DNA from: Alphaproteobacteria bacterium
GTDB lineage: Bacteria > Pseudomonadota > Alphaproteobacteria > UBA8366
Direction of reading: 5' to 3'
Length of the DNA: 64,000 nt
NCBI GenBank assembly: GCA_009377445.1
Contig: WHUA01000002.1
Span: 248,001 to 312,000 of the forward strand
Shown here one piece after another: positions 47,133 through 59,308 of this stretch (within the stretch, counting starts at the first letter, position 1; every line of letters begins with the position of its first letter). Made by a program: the position numbers and the translations under genes. The notes below the pieces were generated by a model. It saw only the letters and a list, made by a program, of their open reading frames with translations, did not search any database and was not told the DNA's origin.

Positions 47133-47357
47133 ATGAAGCCCACATATTTTGCGGCCGTCGCCGTCTTTCTGTCCGCGTGTTCGGGGCCGCCTATCCTCAC
47201 CTCCGGCATGGACGCAAGCAACCCGGCGTCCCCCGTCCCTCCCGTCGAGTACGTGCCGGTCACGGCGGGTACGGTCGACCACCGCCCGGTCGAGCCGAAG
47301 CCGTGGGTCGAGCAAAACGACCGCGTGGCTCCAAAACCACCGAGCGCCGCACGATGA
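47133..47357 (+). CDS. Small lipoprotein
   Basis: MKPTYFAAVAVFLSACSGPPILTSGMDASNPASPVPPVEYVPVTAGTVDHRPVEPKPWVEQNDRVAPKPP. Confidence 0.7.
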   Translation: MKPTYFAAVAVFLSACSGPPILTSGMDASNPASPVPPVEYVPVTAGTVDHRPVEPKPWVEQNDRVAPKPPSAAR

Positions 47358-48781
47358 GGCTGTTTCTCACCGTCCCGCGACTGGTCCTAGCCGGAGCAGC
47401 GGCACTGGCCCTTGGCGGCTGCGCCAATTTCTCGGAGGACGGCGGAATGGCGCCCGTCGCAAGCCGGGTCTCGGCGGAAATCGGCAAGGACACGGTAAAG
47501 CTATCGAGCGATTCAGACGCTCAGGCGGTTCGAGAGCGCGTATCGGCGCTACTGAAGGAGCCGCTCACGCCCGATGCCGCCGTGCAGATCGCGCTGATCA
47601 GCAATCGCGGGCTACAAGCGGAATTCAACGCGCTCGGGATCTCCGAGGCCGCCTTCGTCGAAGCGAGCCTACCGCCCAACCCGACCTTTTCGTTCGAGCG
47701 GATAACCGGCGGCGGCGCCCTCGACGTCGAACGGCGCATAATCGTCAATCTGCTGTCTCTGTTGACGCTGCCGGTCCGCCGCGATATCGCGGAGAGCCGG
47801 TTCCGCGCGGCCCAATACAAGGCGATCGAAGCCACCTTCCGGCTCGCCGCCGAAACACGCCGCGCCTACTACAGGGCGGTCGCCGCGCAACAGTTGGTCG
47901 GCTATCTGGAAAAGGCGCGGCTTTCGGCGAACGCAGCGGCCGATCTGTCCCGGAAGCTCGGCGAGAGCGGCGCAAGCTCGAAGTTGAACCAGGCGCGCGC
48001 AGGCTCTTTCCAAGTCGAAGTCTCGAATCAGCTAGCCCGAGCGCGGATGGCCGCCGGCAGCGAGCGCGAGGCGCTCACGCGTGAGCTTGGTGTGTGGGCC
48101 GCCGACGCAGATTACAAGCTCCCCGGAAGCTTATCGGACCTTCCGGCGAATATGGAAACTGTGGCCCAGGTTGAGGCGGAGGCAATTCGGCGGCGCGTCG
48201 ATCTCATTGCCGCACGGATCGAGCTTGACGCGACAGCACGGGCGCTGGGGCTGACCGATGCGACGCGGTTCGTCTCCCTTCTCGAGCTTTCCGGCATCTT
48301 CAATTACGAGCGATCGGGCGGCGAATCCAGCCATCCCCTGGGCTTCGAGCTCGCCATACAGATCCCGATCTTCGACCTGGGCGAAGTCGGCGTGCGGCGG
48401 GCGCGAGAGGTCTACATGCAGGCGCTGAACCGCCTCGTCGAGAAGGCGGTGGATATCCGGTCCGAGGCGCGGTCGGCCTACCGTACCTATCACGCCTCCT
48501 ATGACATCGCCCGCCAGTACAAAACCAGCATCCTGCCGTTGCGCAAAATCATCAGCGAGGAGGCGGTGCTCCAATACAACGGCATGCTGATAGACGAATT
48601 CGAGCTTTTGACCACTGTCCGCGAAACCATTGCCAGCAGCATCGCCGCGATCGAAGCCCGGCGGGACTTTTTCATCGCGGAGGTCGATTTTCAAGCCGCG
48701 CTCATCGGCGGCGGCGGCGCCGCCGGAACCCGCAACCGAACCGCCGTCATAGCGGCGCCGGCTGGCGGCGGCGGACATTGA
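47354..48781 (+). CDS. TolC-family outer-membrane protein (lipoprotein)
   Basis: LALGGCANFSED lipobox; DAAVQIALISNRGLQAEFNALGISEAAFVEASLPPNPTFSFERITGG. Confidence 0.88.
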   Translation: MRLFLTVPRLVLAGAAALALGGCANFSEDGGMAPVASRVSAEIGKDTVKLSSDSDAQAVRERVSALLKEPLTPDAAVQIALISNRGLQAEFNALGISEAAFVEASLPPNPTFSFERITGGGALDVERRIIVNLLSLLTLPVRRDIAESRFRAAQYKAIEATFRLAAETRRAYYRAVAAQQLVGYLEKARLSANAAADLSRKLGESGASSKLNQARAGSFQVEVSNQLARARMAAGSEREALTRELGVWAADADYKLPGSLSDLPANMETVAQVEAEAIRRRVDLIAARIELDATARALGLTDATRFVSLLELSGIFNYERSGGESSHPLGFELAIQIPIFDLGEVGVRRAREVYMQALNRLVEKAVDIRSEARSAYRTYHASYDIARQYKTSILPLRKIISEEAVLQYNGMLIDEFELLTTVRETIASSIAAIEARRDFFIAEVDFQAALIGGGGAAGTRNRTAVIAAPAGGGGH

Positions 48782-48794
48782 AGGAGGTAATTCC

Positions 48795-50195
48795 ATGACA
48801 GTTTCTCGTCGAACTTTCCTTGGCGCCACCGGAGCGGCGGCGCTGATCGGCGCCGGCACCGTGAGCGGCCGCGCCCAAGCCGCATCGATCCCCGAAGCGC
48901 CCACCATGAAGGAGGCGGCGATGCAGCCGCCGCTTTTCCCCAATGGCGGGCCGGACTACCAACCCGTCGTCACGCTCAACGGCTGGACTTTGCCCTGGCG
49001 GATGAATGGCGGCTGGAAGGAATTCCATCTCGTCGCCGAACCCGTGGTTCGCGAGCTGGCGCCCGGAATGGTGGCTCACCTGTGGGGCTATAACGGCCAG
49101 AGCCCAGGCCCCACCATCGAGGCGGTCGAAGGCGACAAGCTCCGCATCTTCGTCACCAACAAGCTGCCCGAGCACACCACCATCCACTGGCACGGTCAGC
49201 TCGTGCCGAACGGCATGGACGGCGTCGGCGGGCTGACGCAGCCGCACATCGAGCCCGGAAAGACGTTCGTCTACGAGTTCCAGCTCAAGAAGAGCGGCAC
49301 CTTCATGTACCACCCGCACGCCGACGAGATGGTGCAGATGGCCATGGGGATGATGGGTTTCTTCGTGGTTCACCCGAAGGATCCCTCATTCATGCGGGTC
49401 GACCGCGACTTCGTCTTCCTGCTCAGCGCCTACGACATCGATCCCGGCAGCTATGTGCCGCGGGTTGCCGAAATGACCGAATTCAACCTGTGGACCTTCA
49501 ACACGCGCGTCTTTCCCGGCATCGATCCGTTCGTCGTGCGAAAGGGCGACCGGGCGCGGATACGCGTCGGCAATCTCACGATGACGAACCATCCGATCCA
49601 CATGCACGGCTACGACTTCGCCGTCACCTGCACCGACGGCGGCTGGGTGCCGGAGAGCGCGCGCTGGCCGGAGGTATCGATCGATGTCCCTGTCGGCGCC
49701 ATGCGCGCCTTCGAGTTCGATGCGATCTACGAGGGAGACTGGGCGCTCCACTGCCACAAGTCGCACCACACCATGAACGCCATGGGCCATGACATCAGCA
49801 ACTTCATCGGCGTCGACAAGAAGGACGTCGCGAAAAAGATTCGGCAGCTCGTCCCCGACTACATGCCGATGGGCAGTGCCGGCATGGCCGACATGGGCGC
49901 GATGGAGATGCCGCTTCCCGACAACACCTTGCCGATGATGACCGGCTTCGGCCAGTACGGCCCGATGGAGATGGGCGGGATGTTCACCGTGGTAAAGGTG
50001 CGCGAGGGCCTCGCCGCCAACGACTACAAGGACCCGGGCTGGTTCAAGCACCCCTCGGGCACCGTCGCCTACGAATGGAACGGCGAACGCAAAGCAGCGA
50101 TCCGAGCCCCCTCGCCCGCGGCCGAATCGGGCAAGACCGCCCAGCTTCGCGTCACCCGCCGGAAGTCTTCGACCGGCGGCCACTCGAACCACTGA
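48795..50195 (+). CDS. Multicopper oxidase, CopA type, Tat-exported
   Basis: MTVSRRTFLGATGAAALIGAGTVSGRAQA; TTIHWHGQLVPNGMDGVGGL, MYHPHADEMVQMAMGMMG, HPIHMHGYDF, LHCHKSHHTM; Met-rich C-terminus. Confidence 0.94.
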   Translation: MTVSRRTFLGATGAAALIGAGTVSGRAQAASIPEAPTMKEAAMQPPLFPNGGPDYQPVVTLNGWTLPWRMNGGWKEFHLVAEPVVRELAPGMVAHLWGYNGQSPGPTIEAVEGDKLRIFVTNKLPEHTTIHWHGQLVPNGMDGVGGLTQPHIEPGKTFVYEFQLKKSGTFMYHPHADEMVQMAMGMMGFFVVHPKDPSFMRVDRDFVFLLSAYDIDPGSYVPRVAEMTEFNLWTFNTRVFPGIDPFVVRKGDRARIRVGNLTMTNHPIHMHGYDFAVTCTDGGWVPESARWPEVSIDVPVGAMRAFEFDAIYEGDWALHCHKSHHTMNAMGHDISNFIGVDKKDVAKKIRQLVPDYMPMGSAGMADMGAMEMPLPDNTLPMMTGFGQYGPMEMGGMFTVVKVREGLAANDYKDPGWFKHPSGTVAYEWNGERKAAIRAPSPAAESGKTAQLRVTRRKSSTGGHSNH

Positions 50196-50220
50196 TAATA
50201 CCGCAACCAAGGAGAATGTG

Positions 50221-50709
50221 ATGCACTTCGGGATCTTTCTGTTGGCTTTGACCGCTGGCGCCACCATCCACGGAATGGCCCTGGCTGGCGCGGGGCAAGC
50301 GCCCGGCCATGGCCATGGCGACGAGACGACCTTTGGCGTTCCAGGCGACCCCAAGAAGCCGGCGCGGCTGATTTCGGTCGCGATGCGCGAGACGGACGAC
50401 GGCAGGATGCTGTTCGAGCCCAACCGCATTGAGATAAAGCGCGGCGAGCAGGTGCGCTTTCGCATCCGCAACAAGGGCGAGCTGGATCACGAGTTCGTCC
50501 TCGCCACGCCGGAGCAAAACCTAAAGCACGCCTTGGAAATGCAGAAGAACCCCGACATGGAACATGACGATCCGAATGCAAAGCGCCTGTCCCCGAAACA
50601 GTCCGGGGAGATCGTTTGGAAATTTACCAAGGCCGGAAAATTCGATTTTTCGTGCCTGATTCCCGGACACCGGGAGTCCGGAATGACGGGGACGATCATC
50701 GTCAAATGA
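50221..50709 (+). CDS. Plastocyanin/cupredoxin-like protein
   Basis: FRIRNKGELDHEFVLATPEQNLKHALEMQKNPDMEHDDPNAKRLSPKQSGEIVWKFTKAGKFDFSCLIPGHRESGMTGTIIVK. Confidence 0.92.
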   Translation: MHFGIFLLALTAGATIHGMALAGAGQAPGHGHGDETTFGVPGDPKKPARLISVAMRETDDGRMLFEPNRIEIKRGEQVRFRIRNKGELDHEFVLATPEQNLKHALEMQKNPDMEHDDPNAKRLSPKQSGEIVWKFTKAGKFDFSCLIPGHRESGMTGTIIVK

Positions 50710-50753
50710 TGGAGGCCGCCCCGCTTACCCTTTCCCACCTATGGAGACTCACG

Positions 50754-51047
50754 ATGCGCAAATACATCATCCTCCTTGCTTCCGCCCTCGCCCTCTCCAC
50801 CGGCGTGAGCGCGATCGCGCAATCCGCACCCACCAATGGGGAAGTCAAAAAAATCAACGAGGCCGCGGGAAAGATCACGCTGAAGCATGAGCCGATCAAG
50901 CACCTCGACATGGACAGCATGACGATGGTCTTCCGCGTCAAGGATCCCGCCATGCTGAAGAAGGTCAATGTCGGCGACAAGGTCACCTTCGTGGCCGATC
51001 GCGTGAACGGCGCTCTGACGGTCATGCGTATCGAGAGGAGCAAGTAA
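50754..51047 (+). CDS. CusF-like periplasmic copper-binding protein
   Basis: Signal peptide; GEVKKINEAAGKITLKHEPIKHLDMDSMTMVFRVKDPAMLKKVNVGDKVTF. Confidence 0.93.
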   Translation: MRKYIILLASALALSTGVSAIAQSAPTNGEVKKINEAAGKITLKHEPIKHLDMDSMTMVFRVKDPAMLKKVNVGDKVTFVADRVNGALTVMRIERSK

Positions 51048-51074
51048 TGCCCATCGAATGGATGGCGATCCGCG

Positions 51075-53438
<2,364 letters not shown>

Positions 53439-53471
53439 CCGGGCTGCCCTCTCATCATAACCTCACTGATG

Positions 53472-53639
53472 TGGGGCAATCGCATTTGCGTATCTTGCAC
53501 GAATGCCGTGCGTCCTTCGACAGGCTCAGGATGAGGGGCAATCTTCGTGGCATTGTGAAATAACCTCATGCTGAGCCTGTCGAAGCACGCACGCCGCTTG
53601 TCCCATACGCCGCGAGCACCCTCAAATGCGATTGCCCTC
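53472..53639. repeat. MITE-like element, copy 3, flanked by CTGATGTGGGG direct repeats
   Basis: GGGGCAATCGCATTTGCG ... CAAATGCGATTGCCC; CTGATGTGGGG at 53466-53476 and 53642-53652. Confidence 0.82.
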
Positions 53640-53683
53640 CCCTGATGTGGGGCTTCCTCCTGGAGAACGTCAAGCCGCGCTTG

Positions 53684-54478
53684 CTAAAGCCCCAGTCCGC
53701 CATCGAGCAGGATCGTCTGACCGGTCATGTAATCCGACGCGCTGGAGGCGAGATAGAGCGCCAGCAATCCGGCTTCCCGCAGTTGCCCGATGCGCCCGAG
53801 CGGCACATCGGTTTTCGCCCGCTCGACAGACCGGCGCATGCGCGCCTCGCCGCCCGTGACGATGTCGGGAAACAGGCCCGGCGCGATGCAATTGACCTGC
53901 ACGCCATGGCGCGCCCATTCGAGCGCCTGCGCCCGCGTGAAGCCGGCGAGCGCGGTCTTGGCGGTCGTGTAGAGAACCATCTCGCGGCCGCCCTGGTGCG
54001 CGGTCCGCGCGGCGACGTTGATCACCTTGCCGGACCCCCGCGCCAGCATGTGCGGGCCGACCGCGCGCGTGCACAGCAGCGCTTCCGTCAGGTTGATGTC
54101 CATGATGAAGCGGAGGTCGTCGTCCGAGATCGGGGCGCCGGCGCCCTCGGTGCCGGGAAGGCCGACCAGCGGCTTGCGGATCGAATCGCCGAGCGCGTTG
54201 ACCAGCACGTCGATGCGCCCGAACGTGGCGAGAACCTGGCCGACGGCGCGCTGCACGCCGTCCGCCTTCGTCACGTCGGCGACAACGGGAACGACGCGCC
54301 GCCCGGTCGCCGCCGCAAGCTCCGCGGCCACCGGCTCGACAAACTTGGGCGTCAGCGCATTGATCGCGATATCGGCGCCGGCCTCCGCGAGCACTTGCGC
54401 GATGCCCTTGCCGATCCCGCGCCCGGCGCCGGTGATGAAAACGACCTTGCCCGTGATATCGAACTCGGCGGGTATCAT
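53684..54478 (-). CDS. Short-chain dehydrogenase/reductase
   Basis: GKVVFITGAGRGIGKGIAQVLAEAGADIAI, NVAARTAHQGGREMVLYTTAKTALAGFTRAQALEWA. Confidence 0.92.
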   Translation of the reverse strand: MIPAEFDITGKVVFITGAGRGIGKGIAQVLAEAGADIAINALTPKFVEPVAAELAAATGRRVVPVVADVTKADGVQRAVGQVLATFGRIDVLVNALGDSIRKPLVGLPGTEGAGAPISDDDLRFIMDINLTEALLCTRAVGPHMLARGSGKVINVAARTAHQGGREMVLYTTAKTALAGFTRAQALEWARHGVQVNCIAPGLFPDIVTGGEARMRRSVERAKTDVPLGRIGQLREAGLLALYLASSASDYMTGQTILLDGGLGL

Positions 54479-54675
54479 GATGCGGTCTCCGGCAGCGGGG
54501 CCCAGGGGATGCGTCGGATCATTATCGATCACGCGGCAGTTGGGGCACAAGCGGCGCCCTCCTCGGCGTGGCGCGTTTGGTCCAACTGGGGAATGTCGGA
54601 TAAATATGGCAAACTCACCAATGATGCGAAAATGCGGCTTGAAGGCCTCGTTCGCGTCGTACCGAGAGGCATCGA

Positions 54676-55407
54676 ATGGCAGAAACCGTGAACCCGAGAC
54701 GCTCCTGGATGATCGTTCCCGCGCACGATCCGGCCGCGGTCATGCGTTATCCGGAGCGGGAGCCGGACGTCGTGGTTCTCGACCTCGAATATTCCGTCCC
54801 GCCGAGGAGCAAGGAAACCGCGCGTGCAGGCCTGGGCGCTTTGATCAACAAGATCGGCGACAGCCAGGCGGACGCCTTCGTCCGCGTCGACCGGGACACC
54901 CGCTGGGCCGATGTCCGGGCCGCCATGCGCCGCGGCATCAGGGGGATCGTTTTCCCCGGCCCCGATGCGCCCGAGGAGGTCGTCGAGCTCGACCGGCTCA
55001 TCGCGGCCATGGAGAAGGAGCGCGGCGTCGAGCCTGGACGAACCGAGCTGGCGCTGATGCTGGAATCCGCCAAGGGGTTCTGGAACGCCGCTTCGATCGC
55101 GCAAGCGAGCCCGCGCGTGACCGCGCTGGGCGTGGGGCGCATCGACCTGACCATGATGCTGGGGCCGGTGCCGCAGGACGAGTTCCGGCTGTACCGCTTC
55201 CTGATGACGCGGACGCTCGTTGCGGCGCGGATGCTGGGCAAACAGCCATTGGGCGCCTTGTGGCGGCCCGGTTCGCGCGGCGGCGTGGCGACAAAGGACG
55301 CAACGGCGAGAGCGGCCAGGGAAGCCAGCCTCATGGGCTTTACCGGCTGTGTCTGCGCAACGCCGGAACAGGTAGCGCCGGTCAACGAAGGATTCGCTTC
55401 GACATGA
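54676..55407 (+). CDS. HpcH/HpaI aldolase/citrate lyase beta-like protein (paralogue 1)
   Basis: RSWMIVPAHDPAAVMRYPEREPDVVVLDLEYSVPPRSKETAR..., ALMLESAKGFWNAASIA. Confidence 0.85.
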   Translation: MAETVNPRRSWMIVPAHDPAAVMRYPEREPDVVVLDLEYSVPPRSKETARAGLGALINKIGDSQADAFVRVDRDTRWADVRAAMRRGIRGIVFPGPDAPEEVVELDRLIAAMEKERGVEPGRTELALMLESAKGFWNAASIAQASPRVTALGVGRIDLTMMLGPVPQDEFRLYRFLMTRTLVAARMLGKQPLGALWRPGSRGGVATKDATARAAREASLMGFTGCVCATPEQVAPVNEGFAST

Positions 55408-56381
55408 AAACTCAAACCTTGCGGTCTCCCTCCGAAAACGCATCGATTGCCGGCGAAAAGCCGATGCCGAAATACATACGCCGATCGTTGTTTCCGCTGT
55501 CCATCGACGACCCGGAACTCGGCGGGAAAGCGCAAGCCTCATGGGCGGACGCGATCGTTCTCGATTTCGCGAAGAAACCGGGCTGCGATTGGCAGGAAGA
55601 CCTGAAAGCCCGGATGCCTGCGGCGATCCATGCCGCGGCGAAGGGCGGCGCCGAAGTCTTCATCCGGATAAATCGAAACGCCGCCGCGGCCGAGCTAGAC
55701 GCGGCGGTATTTTCCGGCATTTCCGGGGTGGTGCTGAAAGGCGTAACCGCGCCTGCCGATATCGTTGCCACGGCCGGGCGCCTGGATGCGCTCGAGGCCG
55801 GCCGGGGAATAGAGCCTGGATCGCTGGAGATCGATGTCGAAGTGGATACGGCCGGCGCGGTGTGGCATTCCCTGGAGATTGCACGCGCAAGCAGGCGCTT
55901 CGGCTTCTTTCTGGTGAACGAGCCGGCGCTGTGCCGAAGTCTCGGCATGCAATCGGCGCCGGCGCTCGAATTCGATCCGCTGGAATACATCAAGTCGCAG
56001 CTTATCGCGGTCGCCACATCGGTCGGCGGACAGGCGGCGGGCATGAGCTACCCCTTGGGGCTGAGGCCGGAAGATGCCGGCGGCGATGCCGTGAAAGCGG
56101 CGGTGCGGCGCGCCAGGGATACGGGTTTCAAAGGCGCCCTCTGTCCCGGTGCCTCATGGATCGCCGCCTGCAACGAAGGCTTCCGTCCGACCGCCGAAGA
56201 GGCCGACTACTATGTGAAGGTCATCGAGGTTTTCGCCGAGGGGCTGAAGCGCGGCATGGCGTCCGTGCCGATCGACGGCAAGATGATCGACGTTCCCGTG
56301 GACGTGCGCGCAAAGCTCTATCTCAAATGGGCGAACAGGGCACAGGCGCGCGACGATGAAAAGGCGCGGGCGCATGAATAG
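55404..56381 (+). CDS. HpcH/HpaI aldolase/citrate lyase beta-like protein (paralogue 2, divergent)
   Basis: ATGA overlap with the previous gene; IRRSLFPLSIDDPELGGKAQASWADAIVLDFAKKPGC..., GYTGFKGALCPGAS-like C-terminal region (GFKGALCPGASWIAACNEGFRP). Confidence 0.75.
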   Translation: MKTQTLRSPSENASIAGEKPMPKYIRRSLFPLSIDDPELGGKAQASWADAIVLDFAKKPGCDWQEDLKARMPAAIHAAAKGGAEVFIRINRNAAAAELDAAVFSGISGVVLKGVTAPADIVATAGRLDALEAGRGIEPGSLEIDVEVDTAGAVWHSLEIARASRRFGFFLVNEPALCRSLGMQSAPALEFDPLEYIKSQLIAVATSVGGQAAGMSYPLGLRPEDAGGDAVKAAVRRARDTGFKGALCPGASWIAACNEGFRPTAEEADYYVKVIEVFAEGLKRGMASVPIDGKMIDVPVDVRAKLYLKWANRAQARDDEKARAHE

Positions 56382-56417
56382 CGAACAGATCAGATCGACG
56401 ATCACAGGACTTGAGCG

Positions 56418-57350
56418 ATGAACAACCGAGTCTCCCGTTGCGCGATGTTCGTCACCCCGACCAAGCCGCGCTTCATCGACAAGGCGTGGACCCGAGGCGG
56501 CGATGTCTACATCCTCGATATCGAGGATTCCATCGCGCCGGCGGAAAAGGAACGCTGCCGCACGCTGATCCGCGAATCGATCGAGAAAGCCAGCAAGGGC
56601 GGCGCATCGATCTATGTCCGGATCAACAAGCCTTTCGTGGACGCCGACCTTCCCTACGCGGTCTGGCCCGGCGTGGACCGCATCATGCTGCCCAAGACGG
56701 AATCCGCGGCGGAGATGCAGCATGCGCACGAGATCATCTCCCGGCTGGAACTGGAGCGCGGCATCCCGCCAGGGACGATCGAGCTGTCCCCGATGATCGA
56801 ATCCGCGCTCGGCGCCGTGAACATCCATGAGCTGCTGACCGCGACGCCGAGGAAAATCTGGTCCCAGGGCGGCGCCACCGGCTACGACATGGCGGTCAAT
56901 CTCGGCATCGAGATGTTTGCGAGCTTCGACCAGTACGCCTTTCCGGCGGCCTATGTCGCCCTGGCGGCAATGTCGCTGGACATCGAGGCCACGGGCGGGG
57001 TCTTCGTGCCCAACACGTCGGGGCGCGTCGACCAGGGCGATCAGGCCGCCAGACAGGCCGCCGCCCTGCACGCGGCCGGGATTCATCATTCCGGCGCCCT
57101 GCATCCGGCCTTCATTCAGCCGCTCATATCGGGCCTCACGCCGACGGAGGAAGAAATCGCCTGGGCGAAGACCGTCGTCGAAGCGTTCGACGCGTTGGCG
57201 GATGCCGGCGAGTCGGTCGGCCAGATCGACGGCAAGGTCATCGACAAGTACGAGCGCGACACGGCCAAGCGAACGCTCGACTGGGCCGCAGCCTGTGCCG
57301 CAAAAGACGCCTACAAGGCGCGCGCGCTCAGCCGTGCCGAGGCAGGCTGA
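56418..57350 (+). CDS. HpcH/HpaI aldolase/citrate lyase beta-like protein (paralogue 3)
   Basis: RCAMFVTPTKPRFIDKAWTRGGDVYILDIEDSIAPAEKERCR..., IELSPMIESALGAVNIHEL. Confidence 0.88.
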   Translation: MNNRVSRCAMFVTPTKPRFIDKAWTRGGDVYILDIEDSIAPAEKERCRTLIRESIEKASKGGASIYVRINKPFVDADLPYAVWPGVDRIMLPKTESAAEMQHAHEIISRLELERGIPPGTIELSPMIESALGAVNIHELLTATPRKIWSQGGATGYDMAVNLGIEMFASFDQYAFPAAYVALAAMSLDIEATGGVFVPNTSGRVDQGDQAARQAAALHAAGIHHSGALHPAFIQPLISGLTPTEEEIAWAKTVVEAFDALADAGESVGQIDGKVIDKYERDTAKRTLDWAAACAAKDAYKARALSRAEAG

Positions 57351-57381
57351 GGCGGGGCGAATCCGAAGGAGGAGACAGCCG

Positions 57382-58530
57382 ATGGACGACAGCAGGCATT
57401 GGGTCGGCACCTGGGCCGCCTCCCCGGCGCCGAGCGAAGCCGGCGTGATCTTCAACAATCACACGCTGCGGATGAACCCGCGCGTCAGCATCGGCGGCGA
57501 CACCTTGAGAGTGCGGGTGTCGAACGCCTACGGCAACCGCACGCTCGCGATCGGCGCCGCCTATGTCGGGATCCGCGACAAGGGCCCGGCGATCGTCCCG
57601 GGCTCGGGGCGCAAGCTCACCTTCGGCGGCTCCGCTTCGGCGACAGTCGCGGCGGGCGCGCTCGCGATCAGCGACACGGTCGAGCTCGACGTGAAGCCGC
57701 TCGCCGATCTTGCCGTCACGCTCTATCTGCCCGGCGAGATCGCGGCCGCCTTCCAGATCACCGGGCGCTATGCGCGGCAGACCAATTACATCTCGCCACC
57801 GGGAGATTTCGCCGCGAGCATCAGCATGCCGGTCGGCAAGATCACCGACGAATGGTTCTTCGTCAGCGGCGTCGACGTGCTGGCGTCGCAGGAGACCGGC
57901 GGCGTGGTCGCGCTCGGCGACTCGCTGACCGACGCCAATATCTCGACTCACGATACCTATAGCCGCTGGCCCGACCAGCTTGCCCGGCGGCTGATCGCAC
58001 GGCAGGGCGGCCGATCCCTCGGGGTGATGAACCAAGGCCTCGGCGGCAACCGGATCTTGCACGATGTGCGCGGCGACAGCGGATTGCGGCGGTTCGACCG
58101 CGACGTGCTGGCTCAGCCCGGCGTGACCCACGCCATCGTCATGCTCGGCACCAACGATCTGCGCAACCGCTACGGCAAGCCGGAGGAGGAAGTCACCGCC
58201 GAACAGATGATCGCCGGCCTCGTCCAGATGGCATTGCGGGCGCAGGCACGCGGGATAAAATTGTTCGTCGCCACGCTGACGCCCTTCGGAAACGAGACTT
58301 TCCTGCCCGGCGCCTGGAACCCGGTGCGCGAGAGGCATCGCGTGGCGGTCAACAACTGGATCCGCGAAAGCGGCGCTTTGGACGGAGTCGTCGATTTCGA
58401 CAAGGCATTGCGCGACCCCGAGCGTCCGACCCAGATGTTGCCGATCTACGATTGCGGCGACGGGCTTCACCCGAGCGATCTCGGTTACTGCACGATGGGC
58501 GACGCAATCGACTTGGCGCTGTTCGATTAG
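57382..58530 (+). CDS. SGNH/GDSL hydrolase family protein
   Basis: GGVVALGDSLTDANISTHDTYSRWPDQLARRL, MLGTNDLRNRYG, YDCGDGLHPSDLGY. Confidence 0.92.
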   Translation: MDDSRHWVGTWAASPAPSEAGVIFNNHTLRMNPRVSIGGDTLRVRVSNAYGNRTLAIGAAYVGIRDKGPAIVPGSGRKLTFGGSASATVAAGALAISDTVELDVKPLADLAVTLYLPGEIAAAFQITGRYARQTNYISPPGDFAASISMPVGKITDEWFFVSGVDVLASQETGGVVALGDSLTDANISTHDTYSRWPDQLARRLIARQGGRSLGVMNQGLGGNRILHDVRGDSGLRRFDRDVLAQPGVTHAIVMLGTNDLRNRYGKPEEEVTAEQMIAGLVQMALRAQARGIKLFVATLTPFGNETFLPGAWNPVRERHRVAVNNWIRESGALDGVVDFDKALRDPERPTQMLPIYDCGDGLHPSDLGYCTMGDAIDLALFD

Positions 58531-58554
58531 CGAGGGAAGCGAGGCAAAACCTCT

Positions 58555-59085
58555 TCAGGCTGCCCCGTTCCGAGATTGCGCCAGCGCCCGCCAAGCGTCG
58601 ATCTTTGCAGTGTCGGCAGGAAGAACGGCGAAAGAAGGACCGGCGAACTTGATCCACGCCGCTTCGAACGCGGGCGAAACCGACGTCAGAACGGGAAGCT
58701 CGGCTTCGATGGCCGATCTGAACGAATCCAGCAAGCCCTCGCCGCCCGCTTCCAGCTTGCCGAACTTGCTCAGCAGGACGAGGTCGCATCCCGCGGCGAT
58801 ATCCCGTCGCACCGCCTCGGCCGCCGTGAGCGCGCCGGCCCCTTCGAGATGGCACGCCGTCGAGCCCGGCCCGAGATCCTGGAAAATCGGAAACAATTCG
58901 CCGGTGCCGATGTTGCGGAAATATCCGGCGCTGCACGCCCGGCCGGCAAGGCCATGGCTTTCCGCTACGACCCCGGCAAGGCGGACGGAAGGCTGCCACC
59001 GTTCGACCAGCGTCCGAAACAGATCCTGCACCGCCTCACTTGGCGCGCCCTTTACGACGGCAATCGTCTGTACTGGGCGATCCAT
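58555..59085 (-). CDS. DUF2478-like protein
   Basis: QTIAVVKGAPSEAVQDLFRTLVERWQPSVRLAGVVAESHGLAGRACSAGYFRNIGTGELFPIFQDLGPGSTACHL. Confidence 0.72.
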   Translation of the reverse strand: MDRPVQTIAVVKGAPSEAVQDLFRTLVERWQPSVRLAGVVAESHGLAGRACSAGYFRNIGTGELFPIFQDLGPGSTACHLEGAGALTAAEAVRRDIAAGCDLVLLSKFGKLEAGGEGLLDSFRSAIEAELPVLTSVSPAFEAAWIKFAGPSFAVLPADTAKIDAWRALAQSRNGAA

Positions 59086-59101
59086 CGCTCGCTCCCGCGT
59101 T

Positions 59102-59308
59102 TCAGGGCGCATCCGTCGCAATCTTCTGGATTACCAGCCGCTCGCCGTTCCAAAGCTCGTACGATCGGGCGCCGGCGCGTTCCTTGGCGATCGCGTAGGC
59201 ATCCGAATCGCTCCTGCATTCGAAAATAATGACCGACTGCTCACCCGCGAGGGGATTCAGAAGATAGATGCGATACGGCTTAAGCGCCCTGTCGGATTCG
59301 GGTTCCAT
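59102..59308 (-). CDS. Small hypothetical protein
   Basis: MEPESDRALKPYRIYLLNPLAGEQSVIIFECRSDSDAYAIAKERAGARSYELWNGERLVIQKIATDAP. Confidence 0.7.
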   Translation of the reverse strand: MEPESDRALKPYRIYLLNPLAGEQSVIIFECRSDSDAYAIAKERAGARSYELWNGERLVIQKIATDAP

